A stretch of 28,995 nt of DNA from a virus. The DNA is taken from IMG/VR virus record IMGVR_UViG_3300009537_000127, positions 1 through 28,995 of that record; one strand, written 5' to 3'. Numbering within the stretch: position 1 is the first letter of the stretch; each line of letters starts with the position of its first letter. Below the pieces are notes generated by a model. The model ran no database searches and was not told the DNA's origin. It saw only the letters and a list, made by a program, of their open reading frames with translations. This document shows, in pieces, positions 8,626 to 15,329 of this stretch. A program made the translations under genes and the position numbers.

Positions 8626-8808
8626 ATGAAGCACGTTGACCAGTTCGGAGATTCCGGGAAAGGCGTAAGAGACGCGCTTCAGCTCGTGTTGAAGAAGAAT
8701 GGGAAGCCTGTGGCTGGAGTCCATGTGGACAAGGACAATACGGAAATCAGGTCACCGACCCTTCAACGGGATGAGCGAACAGGAAGCGATGATGCGGTTG
8801 GTCGATAG
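8626..8808 (+). CDS. Small hypothetical protein (60 aa) in the tail operon
   Basis: The start ATG at 8626 has AGGAG at a good distance and sits 10 nt after the stop of the large tail gene. The product is 60 residues, starting MKHVDQFGDSGKGVRDAL, with a helical first part and a charged, polar C-terminus. No transmembrane segment, signal peptide or cysteine motif is present. Its 3' end overlaps the next gene by 20-38 nt in another frame, depending on which start that gene uses. The strong ribosome binding site and operon position argue that it is translated; no function can be given. Confidence 0.5.
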   Translation: MKHVDQFGDSGKGVRDALQLVLKKNGKPVAGVHVDKDNTEIRSPTLQRDERTGSDDAVGR

Positions 8809-9361
8809 TCTGCGACGTTGGTGGAACAGTCTGTGGAAGACCGCAGACCGGTTCTTCGACCACTTCAATCCTGATGGGCGGGTAGAGCTTCGTCTCTACC
8901 ATGCGCATGGTCCGAAGAGAGGACAACTCCACTGCAAAATCCGGGGCCGGAACATCATTACGAGTTGGCTATCGGTAGGGGGTGCAGCTCCTACTTCGGG
9001 CAGGGATATGATGAGACGCATCTTGGTCCCTGCTACGTTCTCCGGGAGTCTGGCGTCGGATGCTGATGCAACTGTTCAGCAATTTCAGTTGGGCTCGGGG
9101 ACCACGCCAGAGAGCTCGAGTGATGCAGCTCTAGCATCGCCCATTGCCGCGTCGTTGAAGGACGTGAGTTCGGTCGAGTACGACGCATCGAACCCGTACG
9201 TCACGTTCATTACCGAATACGATGCGGGTGAGGTGAACCAGTCACTTTCCGAGGTTTGCCTTTTCTCGGGAAGAGGGGACTTCTTGTCCAGAAAGACCTT
9301 CGGGGCCTTCACGAAGACCAGTGACTTCACGCTCCAAGTGCGCTGGGAGTACCGGTTTTGA
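8771..9361 (+). CDS. Tail-end structural protein (putative tail fibre/collar-type)
   Basis: From the ATG at 8771 the protein is 196 residues. It opens with an amphipathic Trp-rich helix (RLVDSLRRWWNSLWKTADRF). A beta domain follows with 'LGSGTTPESSSDAALASPIAAS', 'ITEYDAGEVNQSLSEVCLFS', 'FLSRKTFGAFTKTSDFTLQV' and a final RWEYRF. This 'GtGtt....D.aL..Pi ... EvnqsLsEvcLF..r..fLsRktF....Kt.dftLqvrWeyrF' order recurs in phage tail proteins encoded next to fibre genes. The start is uncertain: the ATG at 8771 has almost no ribosome binding site, whereas ATGs at 8789/8792 follow AGGAA. The stop TGA overlaps the TTG start of the fibre gene (TTGA). Confidence 0.62.
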   Translation: MSEQEAMMRLVDSLRRWWNSLWKTADRFFDHFNPDGRVELRLYHAHGPKRGQLHCKIRGRNIITSWLSVGGAAPTSGRDMMRRILVPATFSGSLASDADATVQQFQLGSGTTPESSSDAALASPIAASLKDVSSVEYDASNPYVTFITEYDAGEVNQSLSEVCLFSGRGDFLSRKTFGAFTKTSDFTLQVRWEYRF

Positions 9362-11841
9362 GCACGTCCGACAAGTTCAAGACCCATACCGAGATGGTCA
9401 CGGACCTGGAATTCATCCAGTTGCTCGATCACCTCGAGTCTGGGTCTCCGGAAACATCGGGAACCAATCGTCCCTTGGGGAGAATTGCCAGGAACACGGA
9501 CGCGCTCTTGGACGTGTTGCAGGCCTCGAGGTTGCTCCCCTTCTCATTGGGAGGCGGCACCATCAGCTGGAATGGGTCCCAGCTTGCGTGGTCTTCCGAT
9601 ATCACAATTCCGTTGGCAAGCGAGGTCGGTACAGGCGTCTACAACACGATTTCGGCTGGCAACGTCACGCTTGCTTCTGGAGAACTGGCTTACGTCCAAC
9701 TCGATCGAACCACTACAGGCGCCACGGTTACGGTCTCGACCGCTGCAAGCTTTGCGGCCTATCGAACCGTGGTTACGGGTAGCGCTGACCGTCTTGACTT
9801 CATGGTTATTGCCGTACGTGAGGGTACGAGCGTCATCCTTTTCGACGGTCGACGTCTACGAACGGGCGAGTCCTACTCGAACAGCGGCTTTACAGATACC
9901 CAGTACGGCCAACAACTCGAGCTCACGACAGTCCACGACAATCAGAAGGAGAACTTCCGTATCACGCTGACGGGGGGCGGAACCCTGACCTGGGACGAAG
10001 GCACTACGACCTTCACTTGGAGCTCGGATTTGATTGTCGAGTTTCCGAGCTCTGCCGGCGACAACGCGATTACCGCCGGCTCGAAGGTCATTACCGCAGG
10101 GCAGGTTGCGTACATTACGCTGACTCGCTCTCCAGGAACGAGTCAGGCCAAGACCCTGACCGCGGTGGCAAACGGAAGTCTGCCCACAGGCGACGACATC
10201 CTGGTCGTCGCCACGCACAATGCAACGGACGGTCGCCTGTACCTTTGGAACGGGACCGCGCTCTCGGACGGGGACTCCGTTGTCTTGGGTGGGGTACAGG
10301 CTGGGTTGCAGTTCTACTTCAAGGGGGATGGTACAGCAGTTCAGGTCACGGACCTGACGGAAGGAGGTACGTACCCGAACCGTGCATATCGGGTCGGTAC
10401 CGGTCAGCTCATGGTGTACAAGAACGGGGTGAAGGCCAAGGCCTCGGCCGAGCACTGGCAGGGCGGTACGTACCCGACCGGGTCGATGACCGGCGGTGGC
10501 ATTTCCAACGACGACGAATACGTCGAAGAGGATTCGGGAGACGGAACAGGTACCCGCATTATCTGGTTGGCGGATGGGCAGGCCGTGGCTGAGCCGCTCT
10601 ACCACGCAGCTGCCACTCACGACCCAGAGTTTGAGTGGCCTCAGGCCGATGATTACCTCGAGGCCTTTGTAGGCTTGCAAGGAGAGGGCCCTAGTCCGGT
10701 CGAGAGCATCGAGGCCGTGGACAGTGGAGATATACCCAAAGCAGGAGGTCCGCTAGAGGGAGCGGTCAAGCTGAAGGAAGGCACGAACGTCACGCTCACA
10801 CATGACGGAGCAGGTAATGCGGTCGTCATCTCCGCAAGCATCACCGCAGGCGTGAGCTCGTTCGAGGTCTCGGGTGGCGGGCAGGGCGCACAAACCGGAG
10901 CGATGCTCCTCATCGGCGGTACGGGCATCACCCTTGACGATACCACACCCGGCGAAGTCGACATCAGTGCGGATGTCCAAGACCTCGAGGACCTGGGCGA
11001 TGTCTCAGCCGACTTGGCCAACGCGGTCAAGGGAGCAGAGGTTGCGGACGCTACGAACGTGATGGTCACGAAGTTCGACTTGATGAAGGTCGTCGGCTTC
11101 GACAAAATTTGGACTTTCCAGGACGATGTACTGGCCGTGGGAGGCGGTGCGCTCCGACTTGGGGACGAGACCTACGTTCATGACACGGGGTCTCCGCTGT
11201 ACATTCAAGACTCGGACCTGTATGGCTCCGAGGTGCTCTCTTCAAGCAGATGGTACGGTATCTACATCGGACCCGGAGGTACGCCCGGAGGCTCCCCCGT
11301 AGGGGTGATTTCCAGGCACTTCCCGAATTCAACCACTGGGAAGTACGGAGTTCATCCTGATGACGAGGATTACGCCTACATTGGGTGTGTCTATGTCGAC
11401 TCCTCAAGCAAGTTCCGTTCCTTCTCCAAGGTAGATGGCCGGACGGTCCTGGGTGCCGGATATGACGTCACATCCGCATTCTCGTCCTTCCCCTCGGGCT
11501 CCTATGTCAGCGTACCGCTGACGGCACTGGCACAGCTTGAGGGCCCTTCTCCTGTGTACTACAAGCTGCGCCTGCTCCTGCAGGGTGACGGTACGGGACG
11601 AGGGGACATGTCCAGCTTCAAGTGCAGAGGGTACTCTGGATTCACTGCCAGCCAGACAGTCTATGTCATCATCTCTGATGATGACCTCGCCGTTGCCGAT
11701 GTCGAGATTCCGGTTGGTACAGATGGAGGTCGCGCCGAGTTCCTGATTTCTGCCGTCGACAAGTGGGATGGCGTGGTTGGCGCCTGGATTGTCGGCTTTG
11801 GCGACGGGCGCTACTCTGCTGATGAGGAGATGCCGGGCTGA
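9358..11841 (+). CDS. Tail-fibre-like protein with two copies of a shared beta domain
   Basis: This 827-residue protein is read from TTG in a TTGA overlap with the previous stop; GGGAG lies about 8 nt upstream, supporting this rare start codon. After an N-terminal helical attachment region (1-58), residues 61-171 and 201-320 are two copies of one beta domain. Its pattern is 'GGGtisW....l.WSSDi.v ... i.aG.v.la.G..AYi.L.R ... d.l.v.A.....r..LfdG..L..G'. Next comes a fibre-type module (about 330-430; 'GTGQLMVYKNG'). A Gly/Asp-rich stretch follows, with 'LEDLGDVSADLANAVKGAEVADATN', and the C-terminus (about 690-827) is beta-rich and may be the receptor-contacting tip. It is paralogous to the following gene. 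No enzymatic motif was seen. Confidence 0.68.
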   Translation: MSTSDKFKTHTEMVTDLEFIQLLDHLESGSPETSGTNRPLGRIARNTDALLDVLQASRLLPFSLGGGTISWNGSQLAWSSDITIPLASEVGTGVYNTISAGNVTLASGELAYVQLDRTTTGATVTVSTAASFAAYRTVVTGSADRLDFMVIAVREGTSVILFDGRRLRTGESYSNSGFTDTQYGQQLELTTVHDNQKENFRITLTGGGTLTWDEGTTTFTWSSDLIVEFPSSAGDNAITAGSKVITAGQVAYITLTRSPGTSQAKTLTAVANGSLPTGDDILVVATHNATDGRLYLWNGTALSDGDSVVLGGVQAGLQFYFKGDGTAVQVTDLTEGGTYPNRAYRVGTGQLMVYKNGVKAKASAEHWQGGTYPTGSMTGGGISNDDEYVEEDSGDGTGTRIIWLADGQAVAEPLYHAAATHDPEFEWPQADDYLEAFVGLQGEGPSPVESIEAVDSGDIPKAGGPLEGAVKLKEGTNVTLTHDGAGNAVVISASITAGVSSFEVSGGGQGAQTGAMLLIGGTGITLDDTTPGEVDISADVQDLEDLGDVSADLANAVKGAEVADATNVMVTKFDLMKVVGFDKIWTFQDDVLAVGGGALRLGDETYVHDTGSPLYIQDSDLYGSEVLSSSRWYGIYIGPGGTPGGSPVGVISRHFPNSTTGKYGVHPDDEDYAYIGCVYVDSSSKFRSFSKVDGRTVLGAGYDVTSAFSSFPSGSYVSVPLTALAQLEGPSPVYYKLRLLLQGDGTGRGDMSSFKCRGYSGFTASQTVYVIISDDDLAVADVEIPVGTDGGRAEFLISAVDKWDGVVGAWIVGFGDGRYSADEEMPG
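9538..9870 (+). repeat. Shared tail-fibre domain, copy 1 of 3
   Basis: This segment encodes residues 61-171 of the 827-residue fibre-like protein. Landmarks are GGGTISW, LAWSSDI, ISAGNVTLASGELAYVQLDR, DFMVIAVREG and LFDGRRLRTGES. These align in the same order with copies 2 (9958-10320) and 3 (11919-12242). Conservation is at protein level; the DNA is clearly diverged, so the duplication is old. Confidence 0.7.
9958..10320 (+). repeat. Shared tail-fibre domain, copy 2 of 3
   Basis: This segment encodes residues 201-321 of the same protein as copy 1. Landmarks are GGGTLTW, FTWSSDLIV, ITAGSKVITAGQVAYITLTR, DDILVVATHN and LYLWNGTALSDGDSVVLGG. It is closer to copy 3 in the GT.L.DGDS segment and to copy 1 in the WSSD segment. 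Confidence 0.7.
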
Positions 11842-13121
11842 TGGGCGGAGGAATCAACCGAAGTCAGGGTAAGGACCTGGCGTCCCAACTTGCGGCTCGG
11901 CAAGACCGCAACACGTTCCTCGAGGGCGGAGGGAGCTGGAGCTGGGATGACGGAACCGATACCCTCGCTTGGAGCGCAACGTTCTACGTCCGAACCGGAG
12001 GTATTACCACTCACAGCATCACGACCAACAGCGTTGTACTTTCTTCGGCCGGTGACGGCGCGTACATCACGCTGGACCGTGCTTCAGGAGGAGCAGCTTC
12101 GGTTTCGACCCGAGCATTGGATTCGGCTGCGAATGACGACGACGACGTGTTCTTCATCGCGGTAAGGGGTTCAGACAACCGTATCTACCTCTTCGACGGC
12201 ACAATCCTCACGGACGGGGACTCCAAGACCCTGGGTACCGGAGTTTCTGCCACTGACCGAGGGAACGTGACTGCGGACGGTGCGGCTGCCCAAACCGTTC
12301 CCTTCAGCTACGCCACAGGCACAGACCAACTTCAGGTGTTCGTTGGTGGTATCCTCCAGCGCTTGTCTGTTGATTACGTCGAGACCGATACCACGACCGT
12401 GACGTTCCAGAGCGGACACATCCCTAGCAACGGAGAGGTCATCACGTTCTTGAACGTGGTAGGCGGGCAGGGCCCGGCCGGTACGGGTGTGGCAGACCTG
12501 CAGGAAGCCTATGACGCAAATCAGGATGTCGACACATCAACGAACGGACCCATTCGGGTTTACGGCTCAACGCCCGCCAATCCGGTTTTCCAGGGGGGAA
12601 CCGGCGGCCCATCCGACTATGACCACTTCGAGGTCTATGCTGCTGGTGATGCCAAGGTCACGGACAAGGTTCTTCTGGTACCAACCGGAGGCTCGCTTAC
12701 TGACGCTTGGTACATCAAGAACGAGGGCGGCGACCTGGTCTTCTACCACAACAATACGGGAAAGGCCGTACGCATTCCCAGCACGGGAGGGCTCGAGCAC
12801 GGGGCTTGGTCTTCAGGCTTTACCGGAGGCGGTGAGCTCAAGTGGACTGAGTACACGGGAACCTTTAGCTCAACGGGGGTCACATCCATCGCAACAGGTA
12901 TCGCGGCCGCGGATATCAAGGGCGTGGCCCTGATTGCAACCAGTGCGCTAGGCCGTGATGTGCTATTTGAGATGCTCTCTGCCCCCGGAAGTGCTTCAGA
13001 CCGGTTGGTGGTGACCCAGAGTGGAGGGACTATCCGGTTCTCGGCCACGGCCGCGGCCGCGGCGGCTGTGGGCGTCAATTTCCAGGGCCAGGTCTACACC
13101 TTGATTGTCTTCCACGAGTAG
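11841..13121 (+). CDS. Second tail-fibre-like protein, paralogue of the preceding gene
   Basis: This 426-residue protein has an ATG sharing a base with the previous stop (TGATG). Residues 27-134 are a third copy of the beta domain found twice in the 827-residue protein: GGGSWSWDDGTDTLAWSA, AYITLDR, DDVFFIAVRG, LFDGTILTDGDSKTLGTG. Residues about 150-210 are a fibre module, 'fsYATGTDQLQVFVGGILQ....DYVETDTTTVTFQSGHIPSNGEVITFLN', a pattern widespread in phage tail fibres. It is followed by a single collagen-like GQGPAGTG hinge. The C-terminal part (about 270-426) is beta-rich with an Ala-rich 'TAAAAAAVGV' strand near the end. It is probably a fibre or adhesin working with the preceding protein. 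Confidence 0.68.
   Translation: MGGGINRSQGKDLASQLAARQDRNTFLEGGGSWSWDDGTDTLAWSATFYVRTGGITTHSITTNSVVLSSAGDGAYITLDRASGGAASVSTRALDSAANDDDDVFFIAVRGSDNRIYLFDGTILTDGDSKTLGTGVSATDRGNVTADGAAAQTVPFSYATGTDQLQVFVGGILQRLSVDYVETDTTTVTFQSGHIPSNGEVITFLNVVGGQGPAGTGVADLQEAYDANQDVDTSTNGPIRVYGSTPANPVFQGGTGGPSDYDHFEVYAAGDAKVTDKVLLVPTGGSLTDAWYIKNEGGDLVFYHNNTGKAVRIPSTGGLEHGAWSSGFTGGGELKWTEYTGTFSSTGVTSIATGIAAADIKGVALIATSALGRDVLFEMLSAPGSASDRLVVTQSGGTIRFSATAAAAAAVGVNFQGQVYTLIVFHE
11919..12242 (+). repeat. Shared tail-fibre domain, copy 3 of 3
   Basis: This segment encodes residues 27-134 of the 426-residue fibre-like protein and aligns along its whole length with the two copies in the upstream gene (9538-9870 and 9958-10320). 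It places the same domain close to the N-terminus of a separate protein. That suggests a gene duplication followed by loss or gain of one copy. Confidence 0.7.
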
Positions 13122-13125
13122 AACG

Positions 13126-13488
13126 ATGGCGCACTACCGTTACCTTGTAGATACCAGAATTGGTGAGGTCCTCGTTCGTAGTACCGGTACGTTGGGTATG
13201 ACAGACCCGGCCAACCAGAAGCTCGTCACGTCCAAGAACAGGTACGACCCGAAGTTTGTCAAGTACGACGTTAAGAACGACGAGTTTGTGCGCAAATCAG
13301 ACGATGAGCTTCAAAACCTGGAACGAAAGACCAGGAACCTGAGATCATCCAAGGCCGCAGAGCTCGAGAGATTCGTTCAACTCTGGGAGCGACAAGACCC
13401 GGAGTATCAAGAGCTCTTGAGTTTGATGCTTCAGCTCTCGTTTGGGGACATGCTCGAAGCGCTTGATGGGCGAAAGAAAAACAAGTGA
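13126..13488 (+). CDS. Small helical protein at the end of the tail operon
   Basis: From the ATG at 13126 this is a 120-residue protein. The first third is beta ('HYRYLVDTRIGEVLVRSTGTLG'). The rest is strongly helical and charged, 'SDDELQNLERKTRNLRSSKAAELERFVQLWERQ', likely a coiled coil, ending in basic GRKKNK. It starts 5 nt after the fibre gene and is the last rightward gene before the convergence hairpin. Small helical proteins in this position are often fibre-assembly chaperones, but there is no recognisable signature, so this is only a positional guess. The in-frame upstream ATG at 13105 lies inside the fibre gene and is less likely. Confidence 0.6.
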   Translation: MAHYRYLVDTRIGEVLVRSTGTLGMTDPANQKLVTSKNRYDPKFVKYDVKNDEFVRKSDDELQNLERKTRNLRSSKAAELERFVQLWERQDPEYQELLSLMLQLSFGDMLEALDGRKKNK

Positions 13489-13489
13489 A

Positions 13490-13511
13490 GCGAGGCCCCG
13501 AAGGGCCTCGC
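13490..13511. terminator. Hairpin between convergent operons (putative bidirectional terminator)
   Basis: A perfect inverted repeat GCGAGGCCC-CGAA-GGGCCTCGC has a 9-bp G/C-rich stem and a 4-nt loop. It lies exactly in the 29-nt space between the rightward stop (13486-13488) and the leftward stop (13518-13520). Read leftward the loop is UUCG closed by C-G, the very stable tetraloop class. In the leftward direction a T-rich stretch follows about 7 nt after the stem. In the rightward direction no U-tract follows, so termination in that direction may need other factors, or the hairpin may protect the 3' end. Confidence 0.65.
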
Positions 13512-13517
13512 GCAAGG

Positions 13518-14528
13518 TCACTCGATGTACCCGACTTCCTTGCAAATCTTGCGACGAAGGACTGCTGGGTAGGGAATTCGGCCTGCATTGGCGATGCCAA
13601 TGCGTTCTGCCAGCTCTACGAGCTGGGGAAGTTCCATCTCTTCGATGGTCTCTTGAGACGGGATTTCACCGTCGACGCCGTTTGTCCCCTTTGTAGTGTG
13701 CTCCTCATCTTCCTCTTCGGATTCTGAGTCTTCCTGTTGCTGCAGCTGCTCTTCTGCGACTGGACGACTCGGCACTTCGGGCGCTACCTCGAGGTCGAAA
13801 GCCTGCTGCAGGTCTGCAACCACTTCGTCCGACACCTCGACCAGCGGCGGAAGCTCGGCATCGTTGCCGTCGTCGAGGTAGGGTACGATGTTCTCGAGGA
13901 GGACCTGCTGACGAGCCGCGACCACGTCCAGGTTGTCGCGTACGTTCTCGACGAATCCTACGAGGCCACGGACGGCCAACAGCACCCTGTTCTCCGAACT
14001 CGATACCTGTTCGAGAACCTGTTCGAGTTTGGTATCGAGTTCTTGGAACGCCTCAGACAAGGCGTCCAGGTTGAGGGTCTCGCCTTCTTCCGCCTTCTTC
14101 TCTTCCTTCGTTGCCACCTGTTCCTCCTCCTGCTTCTTCTTCGTTCGACGACGGGACTTGGTCTTTTCTTTCGATGGTTTGGTCCCACCCATCGTGACCT
14201 TGGACAGGTTCTCAGCCGTGGGCTCCAGTCCGAGGTCTTCCAGGTCCTCTTCAGTGAGCTCACCGCTCACTGCCTTGCGGAGTACGGCGAGGACCACGTC
14301 GCGACTTGGCCAAGCGTGTCCGGTTTCGGTCTCGACGATGCACGCGCCATAATCGAAGACCTGGTCCCTCTTGGCTTGAATCAGGTCGACGAGCTCTTGT
14401 GCCTTGGGGAACTGAGACACGGCTTTGAGAGCATTGATACCCTGAATGCCGAACTCGTCCTTTGCGAGCGCAACGATAGTTGGCCGCTTCTTCCGGGCTT
14501 CGTCAAGAGACATTCTTTCTGCTTCCAT
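13518..14528 (-). CDS. Charged multi-segment protein with C-terminal SAP/Rho-N-like motif
   Basis: This 336-residue protein is the last gene of the leftward block. Residues 1-110 form a helical domain. A Lys/Arg/Glu-rich linker (about 115-150, with SRRRTKKKQEEE) is followed by a long helical, probably coiled-coil part (about 155-225) and a very acidic stretch (SESEEEDEE, about 263-275). The last 40 residues, 'MELPQLVELAERIGIANAGRIP...LRRKICKEVG', resemble the SAP / Rho N-terminal helix-extended-helix fold that often binds nucleic acid. GGGAAG precedes the ATG, 10 nt after the upstream gene's stop. A DNA- or RNA-binding role is inferred from composition; the family is not recognised. Confidence 0.6.
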   Translation of the reverse strand: MEAERMSLDEARKKRPTIVALAKDEFGIQGINALKAVSQFPKAQELVDLIQAKRDQVFDYGACIVETETGHAWPSRDVVLAVLRKAVSGELTEEDLEDLGLEPTAENLSKVTMGGTKPSKEKTKSRRRTKKKQEEEQVATKEEKKAEEGETLNLDALSEAFQELDTKLEQVLEQVSSSENRVLLAVRGLVGFVENVRDNLDVVAARQQVLLENIVPYLDDGNDAELPPLVEVSDEVVADLQQAFDLEVAPEVPSRPVAEEQLQQQEDSESEEEDEEHTTKGTNGVDGEIPSQETIEEMELPQLVELAERIGIANAGRIPYPAVLRRKICKEVGYIE

Positions 14529-14538
14529 AGGTTCTTCC

Positions 14539-14868
14539 CTAACTATCTACGTAGTCTCGGTTGGTTGTGTAGCACTCTACGACCTTGTGGTGGGGACACC
14601 CAGGGCAGTAGAGGTCGCAGCTTAGCTGTGAAGCCATGATTCGTCGATTGCCCTGTACGAAGTCGTAGGTTCGCTCACGTACTTCTTGAAGTGGGTCCTC
14701 TACGTGCGCGGCTTCCCCCAAGAGCAAGGCAATGATGTCCTCCTCGAGGACTTGTCGAGACACGTCCGGATAGCCTGCCTTGTGTGCAAGCTGTACGAGT
14801 TCGGTGTGACTGGCTTCATGCAAGCGCGTCACATCCACGTCAGGTTCCTTTCTTCGTCGTCTCACCAT
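14539..14868 (-). CDS. Small protein with SAP-like N-terminus and Cys/His cluster
   Basis: This 109-residue protein begins with a basic stretch (MVRRRRKE). Residues about 16-50, 'LHEASHTELVQLAHKAGYPDVSRQ...EDIIALLLG', resemble the SAP/Rho-N helix-loop-helix seen at the end of the following gene. The C-terminus has C84-x3-C88-x2-C91-x-H93-H94 and C99, a likely metal-binding knuckle. Its start overlaps the end of the RusA-like gene by 7 nt and has only a weak ribosome binding site, suggesting coupled translation. Nucleic-acid binding is plausible but unproven; the function is otherwise unknown. Confidence 0.6.
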   Translation of the reverse strand: MVRRRRKEPDVDVTRLHEASHTELVQLAHKAGYPDVSRQVLEEDIIALLLGEAAHVEDPLQEVRERTYDFVQGNRRIMASQLSCDLYCPGCPHHKVVECYTTNRDYVDS

Positions 14869-15329
14869 GGCGACACCGGGGGCGGATAGGGGTCCTCCTC
14901 TTCGAGGTCGAGGGGCTGAAGCACCGCGACCAGACAGCGGGTCGGAGCTTCCCTCTTATGCAGACAAACCGTGAAGTTATTCCTGTCTCGGATACCTACC
15001 AAGGCCGCGATGCAGTCGAGGGCGAGCTTGGCCATGTTGTCGACATCTACGTCCTTGAACGGAGACTTTGTGCGCTTGTCCTTGCCATAGCCGACGTTGT
15101 AGAGTTCCGAAAAGGGTAGGAAGTACCAGAGATGAACTTGATACTTCTGGTCGTTGTCTGCATTGAAGAACGCTAACTCGGTCTTCTTGAGCCCTCCTCC
15201 CGAGGCGATGAACTTGTTCCTGAAGGCCTTGCCTTTCTTCGAGAGTACCTTCCTTCCCTGGTAAACCCGGTACAGGTTGTTCACCGAGACCGGGAGCTCC
15301 GGGAACTGGAAGACCAGGTCATTCATCAT
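14862..15329 (-). CDS. rusA: RusA-like Holliday junction resolvase
   Basis: This 155-residue protein is of RusA-family size or slightly larger (E. coli RusA is 120). Family features are visible. The N-terminal strand is 'LPVSVNNLYRV', then 'GRKVLSKKGKAFRN'. The core is 'KDVDVDNMAKLALDCIAALVGIRDRNN', with acidic residues D93, D95, D97, D105 and D115, and the conserved lysine is K125. RusA dimers cut four-way DNA junctions using clustered aspartates and Mg2+. The usual DD pair after the core is D115-R116 here. The C-terminus is Pro-rich (PYPPPVSP). Two tandem ATGs (15329, 15326) overlap the end of the ThyX-like gene by 11 or 8 nt. In phages RusA resolves replication or recombination intermediates before packaging. 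Confidence 0.82.
   Translation of the reverse strand: MMNDLVFQFPELPVSVNNLYRVYQGRKVLSKKGKAFRNKFIASGGGLKKTELAFFNADNDQKYQVHLWYFLPFSELYNVGYGKDKRTKSPFKDVDVDNMAKLALDCIAALVGIRDRNNFTVCLHKREAPTRCLVAVLQPLDLEEEDPYPPPVSPW

Noticed and set aside
9856-10680. Leftward 274-codon open frame
   Set aside because: It lies wholly opposite the fibre gene, which has repeated domain evidence. Composition is Arg/Val-rich with no motifs.
12466-12486. Collagen-like fibre region
   Set aside because: Only one G-x-G-P-A-G type hinge is present; there is no run of Gly-X-Y triplets.
13737-14639. Rightward 300-codon open frame
   Set aside because: Its Leu/Arg/Phe-rich sequence reflects the complement of the Glu/Lys-rich linker and coiled coil of the leftward gene. 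It crosses the boundary between two leftward genes.
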